Of a stretch of 64,000 nucleotides of DNA, positions 1 through 8,409 are shown piece by piece (positions within the stretch are counted from its first letter, which is position 1; each line of letters begins with the position of its first letter). The notes beneath the pieces were generated by a model. That model had not been told where the DNA came from, did not search any database, and saw nothing but the letters and a program-made list of their open reading frames with translations. The stretch is from Roseivirga pacifica (lineage in GTDB: Bacteria; Bacteroidota; Bacteroidia; Cytophagales; Cyclobacteriaceae): assembly GCF_900111145.1 (NCBI RefSeq), contig NZ_FOIR01000004.1, positions 248,001 to 312,000 on the forward strand. The letters are read 5' to 3'. The position numbers and the translations under genes are program-made.

Positions 1-166
1 TCACATCTAAAAACAGCAAATCGACTGGCTGTTTCTCCAAAAAAGTCATAGCCTCTAGTGCATCTTTACACTCGCCAGCTAAGTTCAAATCGGGATGGTC
101 TTGGATAAAGCCCTTCAGTACATTTCGGCTCAATGGCTCATCATCTATTATCAGGCATCGAATCAT
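1..166 (-). CDS. LytTR-family response regulator, N-terminal part only
   Basis: The gene starts at 166 and runs off the left edge, so only about 55 residues of the receiver domain are visible. The N-terminus reads MIRCLIIDDEP, with the acidic DDE pocket of a CheY-like domain. LLFLDV just before the edge contains the phosphoacceptor Asp. Its ATG overlaps the stop of the kinase at 163-1167 (ATGA), so the two form a translationally coupled pair. That a LytTR DNA-binding domain follows is inferred from the kinase type and is not seen. Confidence 0.85.
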   Translation of the reverse strand, partial: MIRCLIIDDEPLSRNVLKGFIQDHPDLNLAGECKDALEAMTFLEKQPVDLLFLDV

Positions 167-1167
167 TTTAGTGTAAGTTTTGCAGTAAAAAGGTCAGCGG
201 TCTCTTCAATCTCAAAGGTATGTGCATTCGGGTAAATCAGTTCTAGCCTTCGTTTAACATTTTCCAGACCTATCCCTCCATATTTACCCTGCTCCATATC
301 ATCTACTACTCCTTTATTGTTACTTATTTCAAAGTACAGTCCCTTATCCAACTTCATTTCAATATGAATAAACCCTTCTTCCGAAACACCTTTAACACCA
401 TGTTTAAAAGCATTTTCTATCAAAGGAAAGAAAAGTAAAGGAGCTACTTTATAAGCTTCAATCTTTCCACTTACACTAAACTGAACCTTGGTCGAAGCAT
501 CGGCACGTAGCTTTTGCAACTCAATGTAGTTCTCGATCATTTCCACCTCCATTTCTAAAGGCACTTTATCTTCACCCACCTCGTACAACATGTACCGTAA
601 TAGGTTCGAAAGCTCCAAAACACTATCAGCTGTTTGTTCGCTTTTGGCCAAAGCCAAAGAATAAATACTATTGAGGCTGTTGAAAAGAAAGTGGGGGTTG
701 ACCTGTGTTTTGAGAGAATCGAGCTCAATTGAAAGTTTCTCTTTCTCCACCTGCTGCAAAGTGTACCAAGATTTAGACAAGGTAAGCAGCGTGGTAAGTA
801 CGATGTAAATAGCGAAAATAGTCACCAGCACTTGCCAATCGGCAAAGGACACCATATATAATGCTGTTTCCGCCACTATAACCTCAAAGGTAAATTCGTG
901 CAACCAGTAGGTAGCTGCAAGCAATGCCAGCACCGAAAGTGCATAGAGCGCGTAACGCCCCTTCTTGAGCAAGTTGGGAACAATTACCAACAGGTTTACA
1001 TACACCAAAAAGAATAGCGGGATATGGAAAAACAATGCATAATAGAAGTCGAGAAACTTAAGAATGCTGGAAATGGCAAAGTAGCTGCCTATAGCGTAAA
1101 TGGACAGCATCCAAAAAATTGGATGCTGAAACCAACGCGACTTTAAAAACTTGACCAGTCTCTTCAT
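163..1167 (-). CDS. LytS/YehU-type sensor histidine kinase
   Basis: 334 residues. Four hydrophobic segments fill residues 15-130, followed by a short coiled stretch and the His_kinase domain (PF06580 type). The phosphoacceptor motif NPHFLFNSLNS puts the likely active His near residue 159. The N-box (LIENAFKHG) and G-box (GIGLENVKRRL) of the ATPase domain are clear. There is no large periplasmic sensor, so the signal is probably read in or near the membrane. It sits 1 nt after the lipoprotein gene 1169-2035 and overlaps the downstream regulator. The ligand and target genes are unknown. Confidence 0.93.
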   Translation of the reverse strand: MKRLVKFLKSRWFQHPIFWMLSIYAIGSYFAISSILKFLDFYYALFFHIPLFFLVYVNLLVIVPNLLKKGRYALYALSVLALLAATYWLHEFTFEVIVAETALYMVSFADWQVLVTIFAIYIVLTTLLTLSKSWYTLQQVEKEKLSIELDSLKTQVNPHFLFNSLNSIYSLALAKSEQTADSVLELSNLLRYMLYEVGEDKVPLEMEVEMIENYIELQKLRADASTKVQFSVSGKIEAYKVAPLLFFPLIENAFKHGVKGVSEEGFIHIEMKLDKGLYFEISNNKGVVDDMEQGKYGGIGLENVKRRLELIYPNAHTFEIEETADLFTAKLTLK

Positions 1168-1168
1168 G

Positions 1169-2035
1169 CTATTGTCCTACCTTGGTGTAAAGTGTAGACC
1201 CCTCGAATACCGACTCGTCTTTCGAATACTTATCAATAAATTTTCTCAATTCATCAGTCTGCGCAGTAATCAGTACAGTACCGTCAACCACTTCATGCCT
1301 CAAACGGATCAGGTTACTTTTAAAGAGCTTGTTCATTTTCTGATAGTCAAACTGCACCAGTTTCAATTGATCTCCATTCATTTCCAATTTCATAAAGCTA
1401 TGCACCGGAAACCATACCATACTTTCAAAAGCCTGATCGGCCAAATCACCATCAGTGGCATAAATATCAAGAAAGTACTCTCCTCCAATTTCAGTAACAT
1501 TGGCCTCATAAACCGCCACTTTCTCCCCTTCTTCATAAATCGTCATATAGTAACTTTCTGGATCCTTGTCGAAGCCTACATCTAAACCACTCGTTAGTTG
1601 CTCTATCGCACCACCAAGCTCAGTAAGCGTATTCGCCAGTTTATCGGCCATATCCCCCTTAAATTCCTCTGAAAGCTTTTCCATTTCTTTCTCCCAATAG
1701 GCCTTTACTTTTTCTTTGTCTCGAATGGTATCACCATCTTCCACATAATATTCGTCCCCATCAAACTCTATAGAGAAACTGGTTTCAACTTTTGGTTCAA
1801 CCTTAGGCTGAGGCTGTCCTTTTTCCACCTTACTAACTTTTAAATTCCCTTTGTAATTGAGCCCTGCGGAGAAAGTAACATAATTACCTTCCTTGTCGCC
1901 CTCCTGCCACTTACCATCTAGTTCAGGTAGAAAAACTCGGGTCTCTTTTGTGAAAATTGGAAACAGCGAATAAATGCACGAATTCATTAGGAGTGCAACT
2001 GCCGCAAACGCGATTATTACTTTTAGCTTTTTCAT
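1169..2035 (-). CDS. putative lipoprotein of unknown function
   Basis: 288 residues, not recognised as a named family. The N-terminus has a positively charged start, a hydrophobic stretch and LLMNSC, which fits a lipobox with Cys near residue 20. The rest is acidic and soluble, with a predicted mostly beta fold and a helical middle (residues 110-150). It lies directly upstream of the sensor kinase with a 1-nt gap, so it is probably co-transcribed. It could be an accessory sensor or a target of the two-component pair; this is inference from position only. Confidence 0.7.
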   Translation of the reverse strand: MKKLKVIIAFAAVALLMNSCIYSLFPIFTKETRVFLPELDGKWQEGDKEGNYVTFSAGLNYKGNLKVSKVEKGQPQPKVEPKVETSFSIEFDGDEYYVEDGDTIRDKEKVKAYWEKEMEKLSEEFKGDMADKLANTLTELGGAIEQLTSGLDVGFDKDPESYYMTIYEEGEKVAVYEANVTEIGGEYFLDIYATDGDLADQAFESMVWFPVHSFMKLEMNGDQLKLVQFDYQKMNKLFKSNLIRLRHEVVDGTVLITAQTDELRKFIDKYSKDESVFEGSTLYTKVGQ

Positions 2036-2196
2036 TGTTTTAATGTTTTGAGTTTTTGTCTTCGGGCTATCCGAAATCGTTGACTCAAAAGTGCTGCAAG
2101 TACTGAAACTACTAAAATTTTATCGGTGAACGCTGTGAAACTTGGGATGAACTTGGCTAAAGCCAGAATGGAGTATGGTGTACAAAGTACCGAGAC

Positions 2197-2718
2197 CTAA
2201 CCAGCATTAATAATTAATTGAGCAGCTTCGAGTAGGGAGTGTACTTTATAATCGGCAAATTCAGATTTTTCACCTTCCGTTAAGTGAACAGTGTTTATCC
2301 CCAGCTTTTTCGAGGGAATCATATCGCTCTCTCGGTCACCAATCATCCAGCTTTTTGATGTGTCAATTCCGTGCTTGGCTATGGCTTTTTCGAACATCAG
2401 TCCTCTTGGCTTCCGTGAAAGTGTCTTGCTAATTTTATCGTAACCAGGGGCGAAATACAGGTCGTCAATTACATAGTCGCAAGCGGCTTGAATAGCCTCG
2501 TGACATTTTCGCACAAAACCCTCATTATAAGTACCTTTAGCGATACCACTTTGGTTTGTGATCACTACCAATAAATAACCAGCCGACTTGAACTGTTGCA
2601 AGGCTTTCGGCACCTCATCACGGATTTTAAACTCATCGAAATGCGAGACCTGATAGCCCAGCTCTTCATTCAAAACCCCATCACGATCTAAAAACACACA
2701 TTTCACAGCTTTTGTCAT
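2197..2718 (-). CDS. HAD-family phosphatase, GmhB/HisB-N-like
   Basis: 173 residues from the preferred ATG at 2718; an in-frame ATG at 2751 would add 11 residues. FLDRDGVLN is HAD motif I, VVITNQSG is motif II, and KPRGLM plus IGDRESDM are motifs III and IV. The fold matches the HisB-N/GmhB group that dephosphorylates D-glycero-manno-heptose 1,7-bisphosphate or histidinol phosphate. The usual zinc loop (a CxH...CxC pattern before RKP) is replaced by a cysteine-free stretch (residues about 100-112), so it belongs to a zinc-less branch and the substrate is uncertain. It stands alone, divergent from the mannosyltransferase gene. Confidence 0.8.
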   Translation of the reverse strand: MTKAVKCVFLDRDGVLNEELGYQVSHFDEFKIRDEVPKALQQFKSAGYLLVVITNQSGIAKGTYNEGFVRKCHEAIQAACDYVIDDLYFAPGYDKISKTLSRKPRGLMFEKAIAKHGIDTSKSWMIGDRESDMIPSKKLGINTVHLTEGEKSEFADYKVHSLLEAAQLIINAG

Positions 2719-2872
2719 CTTAACATCTTTTAAAGAAAATGTGCTTAACATTTACATAACGCACATCGTTTTATCCTATATTCGGCACCACGAGTTGGCA
2801 CAAATAAAGTAAGTTAATTTTAAACGGCAGCCCACTCGCTGAAGAGATTCAATTTTTGGCCGTAATAGCCCC

Positions 2873-3661
2873 ATGAGCGATAGCATTGTAATTATACCAA
2901 CCTACAAAGAGCGCGAAAACATCGAAGAGATGATTGACACCGTGCTTAATCAGGAGAAAGATTTTCACCTGTTGGTTATTGATGACAATTCACCTGACGG
3001 CACTGCTGACCTGGTTAAGGAAAAGCAAAAGCTTTACCCTGAAAGGTTGCACTTGGTAGAGCGTGAAGGCAAACTCGGTCTTGGAACAGCTTATATTCAT
3101 GGTTTTCGCTGGGCACTAAAGCGCAACTACCAGTATATTTTTGAAATGGATGCGGACTTTTCGCACAACCCAGAAGACCTGAACAAGCTCTACTACGCTT
3201 GCGCCACACAAGGTAACGATATGGCCATTGGCTCGCGCTACATTACGGGTGTAAACGTAGTTAACTGGCCCATGAGCCGAGTAATGTTGAGCTATTTTGC
3301 CAGCCATTATGTGCGCATTATCACAGGCATGCCAGTAAACGATACTACCGCGGGTTTTAAATGCTACCACCGCAGTGTGCTCGAAACCATTGAGCTGGAC
3401 CGTGTGAAATTTATGGGCTACGCCTTTCAAATTGAAATGAAATTTTTGGCGTGGAAGTATGGCTTTAGCATTGCCGAAGTACCAATCATTTTTACAGATC
3501 GAACCCGTGGCGAATCGAAAATGACAGGCGGAATCATTAAAGAAGCGGTACTTGGCGTACTCCAAATAAAGCTGAACAGCCTGTTCAGAACTTTCCGAAA
3601 AGATCAGGATTTTTCTACTCCGCTAGTCGAAGCGAATGGCCTTAACCGGACTGATTCGTGA
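2873..3661 (+). CDS. polyprenol-phosphate mannosyltransferase, GT2 family (Dpm1-like)
   Basis: 262 residues of a soluble GT-A glycosyltransferase. IPTYKERENIEEM opens the nucleotide-binding fold, VIDDNSPDGTAD carries the first acidic motif and EMDADFSHNPED the DxD metal motif. The AGFKCYHR and TDRTRGESKM stretches are typical of dolichol/polyprenol monophosphate mannose synthases. It should transfer a mannosyl group from GDP-mannose to a polyprenyl phosphate on the inner membrane. There are no C-terminal membrane helices, so it is the Dpm1-only form. The last 13 codons overlap the end of the convergent permease gene. Confidence 0.88.
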   Translation: MSDSIVIIPTYKERENIEEMIDTVLNQEKDFHLLVIDDNSPDGTADLVKEKQKLYPERLHLVEREGKLGLGTAYIHGFRWALKRNYQYIFEMDADFSHNPEDLNKLYYACATQGNDMAIGSRYITGVNVVNWPMSRVMLSYFASHYVRIITGMPVNDTTAGFKCYHRSVLETIELDRVKFMGYAFQIEMKFLAWKYGFSIAEVPIIFTDRTRGESKMTGGIIKEAVLGVLQIKLNSLFRTFRKDQDFSTPLVEANGLNRTDS

Positions 3662-4843
3662 GATAATTGCCGTTGGCAATAACAGCACCACACCTACTAA
3701 TAAAAATGTAAGCGCGTTTATGCCCAATATGCGGAACCAGTTCCAATCGATTGGTACGTGACTCATATAATATGTGGCTGGGTCGAGCGGAATAAGCTTG
3801 AACTGGTACTGCAAAAAGCCAAACACCAAACCGATCACATTCCCGATAATTAACCCGCGAACAACCAATCGTACGCCATTGTAGGTGAATATGCTACGAA
3901 TTAGTTTGTCTGTAGCTCCCAAGGCTTTGAAAGAACCAATCATTGGTCTGCGCTCCATAATCAGTATAAAGAGCACCGAAACCATGTTAAAGCAAGCCAC
4001 AAATAGTATAAGACCAATAAGGATAAACACGTTCTGAGAAAGCAGATTGAGCCAATCGAAGACCTGTACAAATTTTTGATCTACGCGCTCTGTGGTCTGA
4101 TTTACGCTTAATCTTTGAAGGATGGAATCATCCGCCTCCTCCAGCTTTTCTAAATCGTTGATAAACACCTCGTAACCACCAACCTCATTGTCTTCCCAAC
4201 CATTCAGCGTTCGAACCACTTTAATATCGCCAATCACAATTTGCTCGTCAAAGTCTTCCAAACCAGAGCTAAAAATCCCCTTCACAAAAAATGACCTAGT
4301 TCGGGGCGGATCCATTATAAAGTAACTCACAATTCTGTCCCCTACTCCCACTTGCATTTGGCGCGCCATATGCTCACTCAGCAGTATTTCATTCGGATAA
4401 GCTTCCTCTTCATCAAAAGTCAGCATGCTTCCTTCCACCAAATAATCAGCAAAACGTATGGTATCGAAAGATTGGCTCACCCCTTTAAAGAGCATTCCAA
4501 AAACCTCTTCGTTTTGGGAAATAAGCCCAGGTTTAAAGGCAAACTCCTGTAAATGCTTTACATGCGGATCGTCCTGCAGCATTTCCATCCGCTCCCCTTC
4601 AATTACTATTGGCGTTTGCTCATATTCACTCGAAAAAGTGAATGCTTTGATTTGAATATGCCCCGAAAAGCTAAAGATCTTGTCTTTGATACTATTCTGA
4701 AAACCACCCAATATTTGGAATGAAACCAGCATTATGGCGATGCCCAGTGCTACACTGGCTATGGCAATTTTGTGAATGATTGACGAAAAACTCCCTTTAT
4801 CACTGGCGTTTATTCTTTTGGAAATGAAATAAGGGAGGTTCAA
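3623..4843 (-). CDS. FtsX-like ABC transporter permease (LolC/LolE type)
   Basis: 406 residues: one N-terminal helix (residues 20-45), a large periplasmic domain (about 50-260) and three C-terminal helices (about 275-395), the usual LolC/E and MacB-permease layout. The end (SPVKAIRFD) is typical of the family. Known members extract lipoproteins from the inner membrane or act as mechanotransmission permeases. No ATPase gene adjoins it, so the partner must be encoded elsewhere. Its 3' end overlaps the convergent mannosyltransferase by 39 bp. It is divergent from the muramidase gene across 46 bp. Confidence 0.87.
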   Translation of the reverse strand: MNLPYFISKRINASDKGSFSSIIHKIAIASVALGIAIMLVSFQILGGFQNSIKDKIFSFSGHIQIKAFTFSSEYEQTPIVIEGERMEMLQDDPHVKHLQEFAFKPGLISQNEEVFGMLFKGVSQSFDTIRFADYLVEGSMLTFDEEEAYPNEILLSEHMARQMQVGVGDRIVSYFIMDPPRTRSFFVKGIFSSGLEDFDEQIVIGDIKVVRTLNGWEDNEVGGYEVFINDLEKLEEADDSILQRLSVNQTTERVDQKFVQVFDWLNLLSQNVFILIGLILFVACFNMVSVLFILIMERRPMIGSFKALGATDKLIRSIFTYNGVRLVVRGLIIGNVIGLVFGFLQYQFKLIPLDPATYYMSHVPIDWNWFRILGINALTFLLVGVVLLLPTAIISRISPVKAIRFD

Positions 4844-4852
4844 GATTATCGT

Positions 4853-4860
4853 TATTTTTG
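4853..4860 (+). promoter_or_regulatory. Bacteroidota -7 box (TATTTTTG) for the NamZ-like gene
   Basis: The octamer matches TAnnTTTG and lies 29 nt before the ATG at 4890. No good -33 TTTG is seen. On the other strand CAAATATA at 4872-4879 gives TATATTTG facing the permease gene, so the 46-bp gap may hold two back-to-back promoters. Confidence 0.4.
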
Positions 4861-4889
4861 ATGCTAATGCTCAAATATAAACGAAGCGA

Positions 4890-6041
4890 ATGAATCGTCT
4901 TATTTTACTTGCCTCCATTTTTTTAATGTTCGGTTGTGCCAAAGCACAAGAACTGCAACTCGGTGCAGCCCGAATGGGTGAATACCTCCCACTTTCAGAA
5001 GGAAAACGCATAGCACTGGTGGTCAATCAAACTTCCGTAATTAACAATACGCACTTAGTGGACACATTAGTAAGCCGCGGAGTTAATGTGGTGAAAGTAA
5101 TGGCGCCTGAACACGGTTTTCGTGGTGAAGCCCCCGATGGTGAAAAAGTAGACGATACCAAAGATGCTAAAACAGGTTTGCCAATTATTTCTATTTATGG
5201 CAAAACCAAAAAGCCCACCCCAGAAATGCTGGAAGATGTAGATGTTTTGATTTTCGATATTCAAGATGTGGGCGTGCGCTTTTATACTTTCATTAGCACG
5301 ATGCACTATGTAATGGAAGCCGCTGCAGAAAACGGCAAGCAGGTTATCGTGCTTGACCGCCCCAACCCAAACGGCATGTATGTGGACGGCCCTGTAAAGG
5401 ATGATGATGTGAATAGTTTTGTGGCCATGCACCCAATACCTGTGGTACACGGCCTTACCGTGGGCGAACTTGCCCAAATGATCAATAATGAAGGTTGGCT
5501 AGCCAACGGTGCAACAAGTGACCTTAAGGTTATTCCTATGCTGGGCTGGGATCATAGCCAAACCTACAGCCTACCGATTAAGCCATCGCCTAATTTGCCA
5601 ACAGACAACTCCATCACGCTTTATCCTAGCCTCGGCTTGTTCGAAGGTAGCGTGGTGAGTGTAGGCCGCGGCACCGACCATCCTTTTGAAGTGATTGGCC
5701 ACCCTGACTACACGCCCGGTACTTATGAATTCACTCCCCAACCAAACGAGGGCTCTAAATATCCGCCAATGGAAGGCAAGCTCTGCAAAGGTCAGTCGTT
5801 TGTAGGTACAGCCGCCAAGCCTGAGTTTACACTGAAGTACTTGTTGGAATATCATCAAGAGATTAAAGATGATACTACCTTCTTTAGAGATTATATCGAC
5901 TTACTTTCTGGCACCAAAGATTTCCGCAAGCAAGTAGAAGCCGGCATGTCAGACGCCGAAATAAGAGCCACTTGGCAACCCAAACTAAACGCCTACAAAG
6001 CCCTACGCAAGAAGTACTTGCTGTATAAGGATTTTAAATGA
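4890..6041 (+). CDS. namZ: DUF1343 family exo-beta-N-acetylmuramidase (NamZ-like)
   Basis: 383 residues. The signal peptide ends near MFGCAKAQ, with a Cys at residue 16 that could be lipidated. The core shows the DUF1343 signatures VVNQTSV, APEHGFRGE, IFDIQDVGVRFYT and LDRPNPNG, then PIPVVHGLTVGELA. The characterised member of this family (NamZ, glycoside hydrolase family 171) removes MurNAc from the non-reducing ends of peptidoglycan fragments, so a role in cell-wall recycling in the periplasm is likely. Length fits the family. It ends in an ATGA overlap with the small membrane protein gene at 6038. Confidence 0.88.
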   Translation: MNRLILLASIFLMFGCAKAQELQLGAARMGEYLPLSEGKRIALVVNQTSVINNTHLVDTLVSRGVNVVKVMAPEHGFRGEAPDGEKVDDTKDAKTGLPIISIYGKTKKPTPEMLEDVDVLIFDIQDVGVRFYTFISTMHYVMEAAAENGKQVIVLDRPNPNGMYVDGPVKDDDVNSFVAMHPIPVVHGLTVGELAQMINNEGWLANGATSDLKVIPMLGWDHSQTYSLPIKPSPNLPTDNSITLYPSLGLFEGSVVSVGRGTDHPFEVIGHPDYTPGTYEFTPQPNEGSKYPPMEGKLCKGQSFVGTAAKPEFTLKYLLEYHQEIKDDTTFFRDYIDLLSGTKDFRKQVEAGMSDAEIRATWQPKLNAYKALRKKYLLYKDFK

Positions 6042-6262
6042 TAGATCTAGAAGTCATTGGATATTCTTTAATACCATTAATACTAATAGCAATTGGCATA
6101 GGAGTAAAACACTATTTAAAGTGGGCTAATTTAAATGACCCGAAAAGATTTCTGGGATTAAGCATTTATTGGTTTAAGCTTTTAGCTTCATTTCTAATTA
6201 TTGCCGGCTCTCTAAGCTTTTTCACCATAGTGTATTTATTAATAGATTCAGCTATAGTATAA
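6038..6262 (+). CDS. small two-helix membrane protein of unknown function
   Basis: 74 residues, not recognised. Two hydrophobic segments (about residues 7-24 and 44-72) flank a short basic loop, which suggests a helical hairpin in the inner membrane. Its ATG overlaps the NamZ-like stop (ATGA), which supports translation by coupling. Base composition is clearly more AT-rich than the flanking genes. No function can be proposed from the sequence; a shadow ORF on the other strand (6166-6375) is not supported. Confidence 0.6.
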   Translation: MIDLEVIGYSLIPLILIAIGIGVKHYLKWANLNDPKRFLGLSIYWFKLLASFLIIAGSLSFFTIVYLLIDSAIV

Positions 6263-6290
6263 GATTCGATTTGAATGAATAAATGATTTT

Positions 6291-6360
6291 CCATGCTGAG
6301 CGAAGCCGAAGCATCGACCCAAATTAACTTGGCCGATCCCTCCGTAAAGTCGGGATAAAA
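6291..6360. repeat. remnant of a dispersed repeat
   Basis: The gap between the small membrane gene and fmt holds a TGCTGAGCGAAGCCGAAGCA-like segment followed by GATCCCTCCGTAAAGTCGGG. The first part resembles the GATCCTTCGCTGCGTTCAG piece at 34562-34581 read on the other strand. It looks like intergenic repeat debris rather than a gene. Confidence 0.35.
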
Positions 6361-6403
6361 AAGGATAGCCAACAACCATTAAGGCGCCTTCAAATACATT
6401 CCC

Positions 6404-6411
6404 TATTTTTG
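6404..6411 (+). promoter_or_regulatory. candidate -7 box (TATTTTTG) for fmt-folA
   Basis: The octamer matches TAnnTTTG and would give a leader of about 14 nt before the fmt ATG at 6431. No convincing -33 element is present. Confidence 0.35.
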
Positions 6412-6430
6412 GGGCGAAGAAATTCTTTCA

Positions 6431-7351
6431 ATGACTGATTTACGCATTATCTATATGGGCACACCTGAATTTGCGGTGCCTAGCCTTCAAATATTGGTAG
6501 AAAACAATTTTAATGTGGTGGCTGTAATTACGGCACCCGATAAACCAAAAGGCAGAGGGCAAAAACTGGCTACTTCACCCGTAAAGGACTATGCCGTTTC
6601 GCAAGACATTCCGGTGCTTCAACCTACCAATCTTAAGTCGCCAGAATTCATTGAGGAATTGAAAAGCTACAAGGCCAACTTACAAATCGTGGTAGCCTTC
6701 CGCATGTTGCCAGAAGTGGTTTGGGACATGCCAGAAATTGGCACTTTCAACCTACACGCTTCTTTATTGCCGCAATACCGTGGTGCTGCGCCCATTAACT
6801 GGGCCATTATCAATGGTGAAAAAGAAACAGGCGTAACAACCTTCTTTTTGAAGCACGAGATAGATACCGGAAACATTATTTTCCAAGAAAAAGAACCGAT
6901 TGAAGAGGATGATAATGTGGGCGACCTCTATGGTCGACTAATGGACAGAGGTTCAAAATTGGTACTTAAAACAGTGCAAGCCATTCAAGAAGATGACTAT
7001 CCGCAAGACCCGCAAGACGAAAGTGGAGAGATAAAACACGCCCCTAAGATCTTTAAAGAAACCTGCGAAATCGACTGGAGTAAATCGTCTGAAAAAGTTT
7101 ATAACTTCATCCGTGGCCTTTCTCCTTACCCAGCTGCATGGACGATGATCAACGGCACGCAGTTTAAAATCTACAAAGCTGAAAAGCTAGAAATGACTAC
7201 AGCTGGCGATCAACCAGGCGACTATAAAACGGATAATAAAACTTACCTCCACATTCAAAGCGGAGGCAATTCGCTGGCCATTACCGAACTGCAAATGCAG
7301 GGTAAAAAACGCATGGACATCGAGAGCTTTTTAAGAGGAAACAATCTATGA
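6431..7351 (+). CDS. fmt: methionyl-tRNA formyltransferase
   Basis: 306 residues, the usual length. It formylates initiator Met-tRNA using 10-formyl-tetrahydrofolate. YMGTPEFAVPSL opens the N-terminal Rossmann-like domain. HASLLPQYRGAAPINWA holds the catalytic Asn/His region and the formyl-folate loop, and the C-terminal OB-like domain starts near residue 205 (KETCEIDWSKS). The gene overlaps folA by 4 nt (ATGA). The pairing is sensible because both enzymes use folate cofactors. Confidence 0.97.
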   Translation: MTDLRIIYMGTPEFAVPSLQILVENNFNVVAVITAPDKPKGRGQKLATSPVKDYAVSQDIPVLQPTNLKSPEFIEELKSYKANLQIVVAFRMLPEVVWDMPEIGTFNLHASLLPQYRGAAPINWAIINGEKETGVTTFFLKHEIDTGNIIFQEKEPIEEDDNVGDLYGRLMDRGSKLVLKTVQAIQEDDYPQDPQDESGEIKHAPKIFKETCEIDWSKSSEKVYNFIRGLSPYPAAWTMINGTQFKIYKAEKLEMTTAGDQPGDYKTDNKTYLHIQSGGNSLAITELQMQGKKRMDIESFLRGNNL

Positions 7352-7854
7352 TTCGCACGATAGTAGTAGCCGCAGCTAAAAATGGTGCCATTGGCAAAGA
7401 CAATGACTTGCTTTGGCGCTTACCGGACGACTTCCGTTTTTTCAAGCAAGTTACACTCAACCATGTGGTGATACTGGGACGAAAGACTTTCGATTCGCTA
7501 CCTGGCTTACTACCAAAACGAACCTTTGTGATCGTAACGCGACAGCAAGACTACCAAGCGCCAGAGGGACATTATGCCGTTAATTCTCTAGAAGCTGCAT
7601 TGGAACTGGCAGAGCAAGAATTGAAAGTGGAAGAAGTCTTCGTGATTGGCGGTGGCGCCATTTACAAGGAGTCGCTGGAAAAAGGCATGATCGACAAAAT
7701 GCACATTACCGAGGTATATGCTGACATTAAAGGTGCTGATACTTTCTTTCCTGACTTCGACAAAAGCCAATGGCAAGAAGACTCACGCGTCCATCACTCA
7801 GCCGATGAAAAGCATCGCTATGCCTTCGATTTTGTAACCTATTTGAGGAAGTAG
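7348..7854 (+). CDS. folA: dihydrofolate reductase
   Basis: 168 residues. It reduces dihydrofolate to tetrahydrofolate with NADPH. AAKNGAIGKDNDLLWRLPDD contains the Met20-type loop, the conserved Trp and the active-site Asp. VILGRKTFDSLP is the NADPH-binding segment, and VIGGGAIYKESL is the second dinucleotide motif. It is translationally coupled to fmt. It is chromosomal, with base use like its neighbours, and nothing points to a transferred resistance allele. Confidence 0.97.
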   Translation: MIRTIVVAAAKNGAIGKDNDLLWRLPDDFRFFKQVTLNHVVILGRKTFDSLPGLLPKRTFVIVTRQQDYQAPEGHYAVNSLEAALELAEQELKVEEVFVIGGGAIYKESLEKGMIDKMHITEVYADIKGADTFFPDFDKSQWQEDSRVHHSADEKHRYAFDFVTYLRK

Positions 7855-8409
7855 GTTCAACTTCATTTTGCCATTTCAGCCGCATGGAGAAGTCTTAGTC
7901 TTTACTTGTCCTCCCCTTGGGGAAAGTAATTTCCTAGCAAGTGGCACCTCTATGGAATTCTGACCAACGATGTTTGCACAGACACTCCTCCTTGACGAAG
8001 GAGGTTGGGAGGATTGGCTTTTCAAGTAATCAAATATGGTTTTCAAATCCCCCTAGCCCCCTTTTCGAAAAAGGGGGAATTGCCTCTACTAGATTGAAGA
8101 GCAACACATTTAGTGTTTTTCAATTCAACATTCAATTAAATGCCTTTTTCTATGAAATCACTCTTCAAAGAGAGAGACATTCACTGCAATTGGCAAGTAA
8201 CACAGTCATAACCAAGTAGTGTTAAGAGAAAAAGCATCGGATTAACGCAGGTGGGGATCCAATCCCGATAGCAATCGGGACGTGACCATCGGCTGAAAAA
8301 GCCCCCCCCAAAAAAAGCCCCGTAAGCCAGTTTTGGTATCCACACCAAAACACTTTCGAAATGTGAGATTCCCGCCTGCGCGAGAATGACGTAAAAGATT
8401 AAGCTAGGC
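7855..8409. repeat. 555-bp gene-free block of hairpin-forming dispersed repeats
   Basis: No gene is supported here. The block holds a CCTCCTT/AAGGAGG hairpin (7987-8004), a CCCCCTTTT/AAAAGGGGG hairpin (8057-8077), repeat copy A (8158-8300), a C8 homopolymer (8302-8309) and a stretch of the TTCCCGCCTGCGCGAGAATG type (about 8369-8388). Such pieces recur in intergenic DNA of many bacteria and behave like REP-type elements. The 92-residue ORF at 7941-8219 crosses several of them and is rejected. The block lies between the convergent ends of folA and the paa operon. Confidence 0.7.
8158..8300. repeat. dispersed repeat, copy A, with a nested 18-bp hairpin
   Basis: The stretch from CTCTTCAAAGAG through TTCACTGCAATTGGCAAG, GTTAAGAGAAAAAGCATCGG and GTGACCATCGGCTGAAAAA matches copy B at 34101-34236 almost base for base. 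In copy A a TCCCGAT-AGCA-ATCGGGA hairpin (8263-8280) sits where copy B has a short CATCAG-type stretch, which suggests one repeat inserted into another. Confidence 0.7.

Noticed and set aside
7941-8219. 92-residue ORF between folA and the paa operon
   Set aside because: It crosses several repeat units and has no coherent protein pattern.
8158-8300. CRISPR array
   Set aside because: The repeats are few, of different types and not regularly spaced; no cas gene is present.
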